Shown in pieces: positions 15,092-19,245 of a stretch of DNA of 19,245 bases. A program made the position numbers and the translations under genes. This DNA is from Erysipelothrix sp. UBA3377 (lineage in GTDB: Bacteria; Bacillota_I; Bacilli_A; Erysipelotrichales; Erysipelotrichaceae), in contig DEQB01000060.1 of NCBI GenBank assembly GCA_002359085.1, positions 1-19,245 on the forward strand, read 5' to 3'. Each line of letters starts with the position of its first letter. Position 1 is the stretch's first letter. Under the pieces are notes generated by a model. It searched no databases. It had not been told where the DNA came from and was given only the letters and a program-made list of their open reading frames with translations.

Positions 15092-16237
15092 ATGCGAAAG
15101 AGAATATTTGGATTTGGAACGTTAATGTTCTTGGCTTTTGTGGCACACGCTTCTGTGAACACACAAGCCATTCCTTTTTTAACAGAGATTGGGTATACAT
15201 CCACTGAACGTGGTTATATCATGGCTGCCTATGCGCTAATTGCGATGGTGGGTCAATTTTATGCGGGATATTTGGCAGACAAGTATCAGACGGTAAAAAA
15301 ATGGGTAATTTATAGTACCATTGCCATCATTGGTTTTAGTATTGTAACTTTTATATATAATGATAAAAACTTTTTATTACATTTGTTTATGATGGCCAAC
15401 GCACTTGGATTCATCCGAATCGTGGGTAATTTACTTGAAACGTGGATTCTGGAAGTGGATGGTTTATACCCATACTTTGGGAGTATTCGTAGTTTTGGTT
15501 CCTTGGGTTGGGCGTTGTCTTCACTCTCATCGGGATACTTAATCGCTTACGGTGGTTATGAATTGATGATGTGGGTGAGTATTGCGGTCAGTGTGGCAGT
15601 GATTGTTTTAACCTTTGCTTTAGAAGATGCTTCTAAGGTATCAGATGACACTTTAAATTTTAAAGATGTGGGTGCACTTTTTAAAAATAAAAACTATGTG
15701 CTTTTGGTGGTTGTCTTTACGCTTATTTATATTGTTCAAAATGCTGACAACATTACCGTTACAGATTATATCTTAAGTCTGGGAGGCAATGAGACGGATA
15801 TAGGGGTTAAGTGGTTTGTACAAGCTTTGAGTGAATTGCCGTTGATGATCTTTGGTTCGTATTTCTTATTTAAATTAAGGGGAAAGAAAATGATGATGAT
15901 CGGTGGCTTTGCGCTGGGATTGCGCTATGTCCTGTATGGTAGTACCACAAGCATTGACCATGTTGTGATCTTTTCTGCCTTACAAATGGTTTCGTTCCCA
16001 TTTTTATTGATATCTCAAAAAGAATTAATTTTAAACGAAAGTCCAGAACATTTACGTTCTTCTGGTCAAATGGTTGCGGTCGCGTTCACATCGGGGTTCT
16101 CTTCCATTATTTCTCCCATCCTGGCTGGATATTTGGGTGAATACTTTGCTTTGAATCTTGTTTTAATTGGAATGGGTTTGTTTATGAGTGTGCCCATTTT
16201 ATTGATGTCATTTTATAAATTAAAAAACATCACATAA
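15092..16237 (+). CDS. MFS permease, MFS_1-like (LacY/nucleoside-symporter type)
   Basis: A 381-residue polytopic membrane protein with about 12 hydrophobic helices. The first half has GYIMAAYALIAMVGQFYAGYLADKY, the loop 2-3 region of the major facilitator superfamily, and GSIRSFGSLGWALSSLSSGYL, which resembles the helix-5 region of the LacY/nucleoside-H+ symporter/PucC-like branch. A central charged loop (LEDASKVSDDTLNFKDV) divides the halves. The C-terminal half has LRSSGQMVAVAFTSGFSSIISPILAGYLGE. The substrate is unknown; a folate or sulfur compound would suit the operon but nothing in the sequence shows it. The ATG lies one base after the previous stop, with AAGAGGAT ahead. Confidence 0.82.
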   Translation: MRKRIFGFGTLMFLAFVAHASVNTQAIPFLTEIGYTSTERGYIMAAYALIAMVGQFYAGYLADKYQTVKKWVIYSTIAIIGFSIVTFIYNDKNFLLHLFMMANALGFIRIVGNLLETWILEVDGLYPYFGSIRSFGSLGWALSSLSSGYLIAYGGYELMMWVSIAVSVAVIVLTFALEDASKVSDDTLNFKDVGALFKNKNYVLLVVVFTLIYIVQNADNITVTDYILSLGGNETDIGVKWFVQALSELPLMIFGSYFLFKLRGKKMMMIGGFALGLRYVLYGSTTSIDHVVIFSALQMVSFPFLLISQKELILNESPEHLRSSGQMVAVAFTSGFSSIISPILAGYLGEYFALNLVLIGMGLFMSVPILLMSFYKLKNIT

Positions 16238-16241
16238 TTTA

Positions 16242-16272
16242 ACACAGCCTTATCAACTGTGTACCACAGTTG
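16242..16272 (+). repeat. Inverted repeat with competing pairing partner after the MFS gene
   Basis: CAACTGTG (16254-16261), a TAC centre and CACAGTTG (16265-16272) form a perfect 8-base inverted repeat 16 bases past the MFS stop. A second copy of ACACAG at 16242-16247 can pair with CTGTGT (16257-16262) instead. No U-tract follows, so it is not a terminator by itself. Confidence 0.5.
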
Positions 16273-16297
16273 GGAGTTATTATGTTAGTGTAGAAGA

Positions 16298-16321
16298 GAA
16301 ACTACATAGAAGATGTGTTTC
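16298..16321 (+). other. Small hairpin in the MFS 3' region
   Basis: GAAAC (16298-16302) pairs with GTTTC (16317-16321) and, after a single bulged T, ACAT with ATGT around an AGAAG loop. It lies between the MFS gene and its terminator and could stabilise the 3' end of the operon message. No gene is seen in this stretch. Confidence 0.35.
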
Positions 16322-16349
16322 ATATTCTTTTCCTTTATTTATATATGCG

Positions 16350-16374
16350 AAAAAGAGCGACCGCGCTCTTTTTT
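16350..16374 (+). terminator. Intrinsic terminator of the suf-MFS operon
   Basis: AAAAAGAGCG (16350-16359) pairs with CGCTCTTTTT (16364-16373) around ACCG, with the stem running into the T-run. It is the first strong terminator downstream of the sufC promoter. Confidence 0.88.
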
Positions 16375-16379
16375 GTTTC

Positions 16380-16517
16380 ACAATCTTTTCATGATTCTAT
16401 CATGTTAGTAACACGATTGTTGGTTATTATATAACTGTAAATAAAGTTTACAATATTTCTTCTCCACGCATCGCGATGATGCAAATAAGAAATTGGGTTT
16501 CGACTCAATTTTTTTTT
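16380..16517 (+). ncRNA. Highly structured intergenic segment ending in a terminator, candidate small RNA or leader
   Basis: Between two terminators lies a chain of hairpins: a nested element (ACAATC 16380-16385 with GATTGT 16415-16420, enclosing CATGAT/ATCATG at 16390-16404), TGTAAA/TTTACA (16436-16452), GCATC/GATGC (16468-16482), and a terminator at 16490-16517. A weak promoter-like pair (TTGTTT 16373-16378, TATCAT 16398-16403, 19-base spacer) would start inside the first hairpin. No open reading frame or known riboswitch motif is recognised. A noncoding transcript is inference from structure only. Confidence 0.3.
16490..16517 (+). terminator. Second intrinsic terminator upstream of the CitXG-like gene
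   Basis: AAATTGGGT (16490-16498) pairs with ACTCAATTT (16503-16511) around TTCG (one G-U pair), followed by T residues through 16517. It sits 140 bases after the operon terminator and just ahead of the promoter of the next gene. Confidence 0.8.
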
Positions 16518-16546
16518 GTGAAAAAATCGTGCTTTTGTGCTAAAAT
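16516..16546 (+). promoter_or_regulatory. Probable promoter of the CitXG-like/tyrS unit
   Basis: TG-C-TAAAAT (16538-16546) is an extended -10; TTGTGA at 16516-16521 is a possible -35, with a long 19-base spacer. Transcription would begin near 16553, so an in-frame ATG at 16476 cannot be used and ATG 16569 is favoured. Confidence 0.5.
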
Positions 16547-16568
16547 GTATAAAGGAAAGAGGGAGATT

Positions 16569-17807
16569 ATGGATATTGTTCCTTTGACTTCAAATTCAAT
16601 CAAAAAATTAAGAGAACAGCGATCAGAAATCGTTAAGAATATGACTCAAAATCAAAGTGGTACACTGTTGGTTTTAGGGGGTGCCTTTGGGGGTATCAAA
16701 CGACAACATCATGCCGTATCATACGCTGTGATTTCTGTTTTTTTTCAACTATGGGACCGGTATGTCTTTAATTCATGGTCTTATACTTTTGATGCGGACG
16801 GGCTGATTTTTTATGTGCAGATGGATGATGATGCATCTGCCATTAAAAACACCTTGATTCATTATGAAGATTATCACCCCTTGGGGTTTGCGATACAGTC
16901 TTATGTGTCGACTGCAGATAAACAAGAGATTACGCGTGAAGATTTAGGGGTTAAGAAAAGATTGGATTTTTATACGGGAAGACCTGTTTTAGAAATCTTA
17001 GACAATCCAATTGATGATCCTGAATATTTTCAGGCGTTTGTGAGTGCGATTGAAAAACATATTATTGGTTCAGAAAAACAATATGTGTTGGGCAACATGA
17101 GTTTATATGGTTATGTGGCAGCGTTCACTAAAGAATACGCTTGTGGTGTTTTTGGACCCAATCATCGCGGCATGGATCCTCAAATGAATTTTGAGAAGTT
17201 TATTTACGTTTTGCGTGTCTATTATAAAGAAGTTTCAAAAATGACCCGAACCAATTTAAACAATGAGAAATCTATGGTTGATTTTCAAAAAAATATTGAG
17301 AAAGCCATGCAACAGGAATTACTCACGCAAAAGTCGTTTCAATATTCAGTTTATATGACCACAACGATTTTGTATGCTTTCTTGAATTCTTCTGGGTATA
17401 AAGATATTTTAATTCAGATTAAGAATCTACATAAAAATTTAAAAAATAGTTTACCCAAAGATTCATTGGACAGATATAAAATTTTTGATACTGGATTTAA
17501 AGATGGGTTTACACACTACATTCCTTTTTATCAAAAGAATAAGAGTGTTGAGGGTGCTTTCATGAATATATTGAGTCGTTATGATGATGCATCAATTATT
17601 ACAGACAGTGGAAAACAAAACTTGATGAAGGTTCAATTTTTGGCTAAGAACTTGAAATTAAAAGAAGATAAATGGATTGAGCTACATCGCTTCTGTATCA
17701 GTACGGGAATTTACCCCTATGATTCAACGATTGTGCTTGCGAATACAGTGATATTGGATTTGATCCAAAGAAATTATTTAAAAATTAAAATTGCATTAGA
17801 AGGTTAG
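16569..17807 (+). CDS. Degenerate CitX-CitG-like fusion protein, function unknown
   Basis: A 412-residue protein. By eye it follows the order of a CitX-CitG fusion, the enzymes that attach and make the citrate lyase prosthetic group. CitX-like part (about 8-145): LREQRSE, a GGIK where CitX has PGPxK, YEDYHPLG (99-106) matching the HPLG motif, and TREDLGVKKR. CitG-like part (about 150-405): NHRGMD for GAHKDM, DTGFKDGFTHYIPF for the GxxGE-GYP-LP region, FMNILSRYDDASIITDSG for LLLLM-DTN-RGG, and YPYDSTIVLANTVIL for PGGSADLL. The CitX arginine/DID after HPLG, the CxxC, and the CitG PKPGLVD and NTHKG motifs are all absent, so it is probably not an active CitXG. The start ATG 16569 has AGAGGG 5 bases upstream. 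tyrS follows after 8 bases. Confidence 0.68.
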   Translation: MDIVPLTSNSIKKLREQRSEIVKNMTQNQSGTLLVLGGAFGGIKRQHHAVSYAVISVFFQLWDRYVFNSWSYTFDADGLIFYVQMDDDASAIKNTLIHYEDYHPLGFAIQSYVSTADKQEITREDLGVKKRLDFYTGRPVLEILDNPIDDPEYFQAFVSAIEKHIIGSEKQYVLGNMSLYGYVAAFTKEYACGVFGPNHRGMDPQMNFEKFIYVLRVYYKEVSKMTRTNLNNEKSMVDFQKNIEKAMQQELLTQKSFQYSVYMTTTILYAFLNSSGYKDILIQIKNLHKNLKNSLPKDSLDRYKIFDTGFKDGFTHYIPFYQKNKSVEGAFMNILSRYDDASIITDSGKQNLMKVQFLAKNLKLKEDKWIELHRFCISTGIYPYDSTIVLANTVILDLIQRNYLKIKIALEG

Positions 17808-17815
17808 GAGACAAC

Positions 17816-19066
17816 ATGAATTTTATAGAAGAGTTAAAGTGGCGAGATTTAGTTAAAGATGTGACAAATATTGAGGCGTTAAAAGCACGTCTTCAAACAC
17901 CTACGACACTATATTGTGGTTTTGATCCCACAGCTGAATCTTTACATATTGGGCATTTACAACAATTAATTTTACTTAAAAGATACCAAAGACAGGGACA
18001 CCATCCTTTAGCGCTTATCGGTGGCGGTACAGGTATGATCGGTGATCCGCGTCCTACAACTGAAAGACAACTTCTAAATGATGCACAATTGGAAAGAAAT
18101 GTTTTGGGTTTGGCGAAACAAATCGAACATATTTTGACATCCGACAACAATCCCGTTCAAATCGTTAATAACTTTGAATGGTTAAAAGATTTGACTGTTT
18201 TAGACTTTTTAAGAGACTATGGAAAATTCTTTTCCGTGGGTAATATGATTGCGAAAGATACCGTTGCGAAACGATTGGATTCCGGAATATCATTTACGGA
18301 ATTCAGTTATACGATACTACAAGCCATCGACTTCAACTATCTCTACCAGCGATACAACGTTGAATTACAAATTGGTGGGAGTGACCAGTGGGGGAATTTG
18401 GTAAGTGGCACGGATTTAATACGTCGTATTCACGGTTCTGAAGTCAGTGTATTTGGAGTAACCTCACCCTTAATCACAAAGGCTGATGGTACCAAGTTTG
18501 GCAAGAGTGAAGGTGCGAATGTTTGGCTGGATCCTGAACTCACATCACCGTATGATTTTTATCAATTCTTTATCAATACAAGTGATACAGACGTCATGAA
18601 TTTTATGAAGCGTCTGAGTATGAAAACACCGGATGAAATTAAAGCTATTGAAGTTGAATTTGAAAAAGCACCGCATCAACGTTTGGCTCAAAAAGAGTTG
18701 GCGCAAGAACTAACAGAGTTGGTGCATGGAAAACAAGGACTTGAAACGGCTTTAAGGTTAACAGAAGCATTCTTTTCAGGAGATATTCAAGCATTGAGTC
18801 TTGCTCAATTACAAATGTTATTCAAAGATGCTGAAGGTTATGATTTAAACGGTAATATGAATCTTGTGGACTTATTGGTGGAGGCAAAAGTTGCACCCAG
18901 CAAGCGTGAAGCAAGACAATTAATCTCAAATAACGGTGTACGTCTCAACGGTGTGGTTGTGAGTGACTTGGAATATGAAGTCTCAAAGGACAATGCCATT
19001 GAACAAAAAATCACGATTATTCGTCGTGGTAAGAAATCATATCACGTCATCAACCACGTGGATTGA
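17816..19066 (+). CDS. tyrS: Tyrosyl-tRNA synthetase
   Basis: A 416-residue class I synthetase that charges tRNA-Tyr in the cytosol. Seen: LYCGFDPTAESLHIGHL with HIGH at 44-47, GGGTGMIGDPRP, QIGGSDQWGN for tyrosine binding, KFGKS (227-231) as the KMSKS loop, and a C-terminal S4 RNA-binding domain (about 350-416, LVEAKVAPSKREARQLISNNGVRLNG). Length is normal for the bacterial TyrS with an HIGH/KFGKS pair. TTAGGAGAC overlapping the upstream stop serves as ribosome site, 8 bases after the CitXG-like gene, so the two are probably co-transcribed. Many Firmicute tyrS genes have a T-box leader; none is seen here. Confidence 0.97.
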   Translation: MNFIEELKWRDLVKDVTNIEALKARLQTPTTLYCGFDPTAESLHIGHLQQLILLKRYQRQGHHPLALIGGGTGMIGDPRPTTERQLLNDAQLERNVLGLAKQIEHILTSDNNPVQIVNNFEWLKDLTVLDFLRDYGKFFSVGNMIAKDTVAKRLDSGISFTEFSYTILQAIDFNYLYQRYNVELQIGGSDQWGNLVSGTDLIRRIHGSEVSVFGVTSPLITKADGTKFGKSEGANVWLDPELTSPYDFYQFFINTSDTDVMNFMKRLSMKTPDEIKAIEVEFEKAPHQRLAQKELAQELTELVHGKQGLETALRLTEAFFSGDIQALSLAQLQMLFKDAEGYDLNGNMNLVDLLVEAKVAPSKREARQLISNNGVRLNGVVVSDLEYEVSKDNAIEQKITIIRRGKKSYHVINHVD

Positions 19067-19084
19067 TTAAAAGGAAGTGAATCT

Positions 19085-19245
19085 ATGAAGAAAATTATTT
19101 TATCATTGATGATATTCTTACTGTTGGTTGGATGTAGTAACGCCCAAAATATTGAAAATGAACAACTGGCACGTTATGAATCTTACTGGAATTCTCTTTT
19201 AAATGAGACGACCTTTATGAATGCTTCTCGAAACTTTAATATTGA
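19085..19245 (+). CDS. Lipoprotein, N-terminal part (cut by window end)
   Basis: The first 53 residues are present. MKKIILSLMIFLLLVGC is a lipoprotein signal peptide with a lipobox Cys at residue 17, almost the same as that of the PrsA-like lipoprotein at 7965-8819, though the sequence after it (SNAQNIENEQLARYESYWNSLLNETTF) shows no similarity. AAAAGGAAG lies about 9 bases upstream of the ATG. It is 18 bases after tyrS with no terminator between, so it may share that message. The function cannot be told. Confidence 0.75.
   Translation, partial: MKKIILSLMIFLLLVGCSNAQNIENEQLARYESYWNSLLNETTFMNASRNFNI

Noticed and set aside
16257..16270. GTACCAC resembling part of the T-box antiterminator sequence upstream of tyrS
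   Set aside because: The full UGGNACC motif is absent, the bases form part of a perfect palindrome, and the site is about 230 bases ahead of the nearest downstream terminator with no Stem I features.
16351..16370. GACCGCG near a terminator, reminiscent of T-box ends
   Set aside because: It is simply the loop and 3' arm of a self-contained terminator; no antiterminator partner is present.
16476..16568. In-frame upstream ATG giving a 31-residue extension of the CitXG-like protein
   Set aside because: It reads through the terminator at 16490-16517 and the promoter at 16538-16546, and translates to low-complexity sequence; ATG 16569 has a proper ribosome site.
1..19245. Mobile elements, CRISPR arrays, prophage or integration sites
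   Set aside because: No transposase, integrase or phage genes, no regularly spaced direct repeats, and no tRNA gene to serve as an attachment site were seen.

Overview
This 19.2 kb window looks like ordinary chromosome of a low-GC Gram-positive (Bacillota/Firmicutes) bacterium. The pointers are AT-rich codon use, strong AGGAGG-type ribosome binding sites, U-tailed intrinsic terminators, a SufCDSUB iron-sulfur operon that uses SufU, PrsA-type extracytoplasmic foldases with a lipobox, and the rpsO/pnp neighbourhood. TGA is used as a stop codon, so this is not a Mycoplasma/Spiroplasma code. The split, slightly odd gene neighbourhoods and a short SufD would fit a deep lineage such as Erysipelotrichia, but that placement is inference. 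I see no phage, transposon, CRISPR array, rRNA or tRNA.

Layout. (1) 1-641, minus: 5' part of a beta-hydroxyacid dehydrogenase, cut by the window edge. (2) 642-900: divergent control region with two inverted repeats, the rpsO promoter and a structured rpsO leader. (3) 901-4757, plus: rpsO with its own terminator, then the two subunits of a heterodimeric ABC exporter, then a terminator. (4) 4800-7488, plus: pnp with its own promoter, overlapped by a small YcxB-like membrane protein, then a bidirectional terminator. (5) 7491-9849, minus: a PrsA-like foldase pair, a terminator, and a HIT-family hydrolase. (6) 9881-16374, plus: one long operon sufC-sufD-sufS-sufU-sufB-5-formyl-THF cyclo-ligase-MFS permease, with start/stop overlaps at most junctions. 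(7) 16238-16568: 331 bases without a gene, holding two terminators and a run of hairpins. (8) 16538-19245, plus: a protein that I align by eye to a fused CitX-CitG but which lacks nearly all catalytic motifs, then tyrS, then the start of a lipoprotein gene.

How the genes work together. SufS takes sulfur from cysteine, SufU accepts it, and SufB-SufC-SufD assembles the cluster. The folate enzyme and the permease are carried on the same message. rpsO and pnp, adjacent in many bacteria, are here separated by a drug-exporter-like ABC pair in which one of the two ATP sites is degenerate. The two foldases are translationally coupled; one keeps parvulin motifs and the other has lost them.

The most unusual items are the degenerate CitX-CitG-like protein coupled to tyrS with no citrate lyase genes in view, the structured, terminator-bounded segment just upstream of it, and the rpsO leader in which one CCUCA element can pair either with an upstream hairpin arm or with the Shine-Dalgarno sequence. 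All calls come from reading the sequence; no database search was run.
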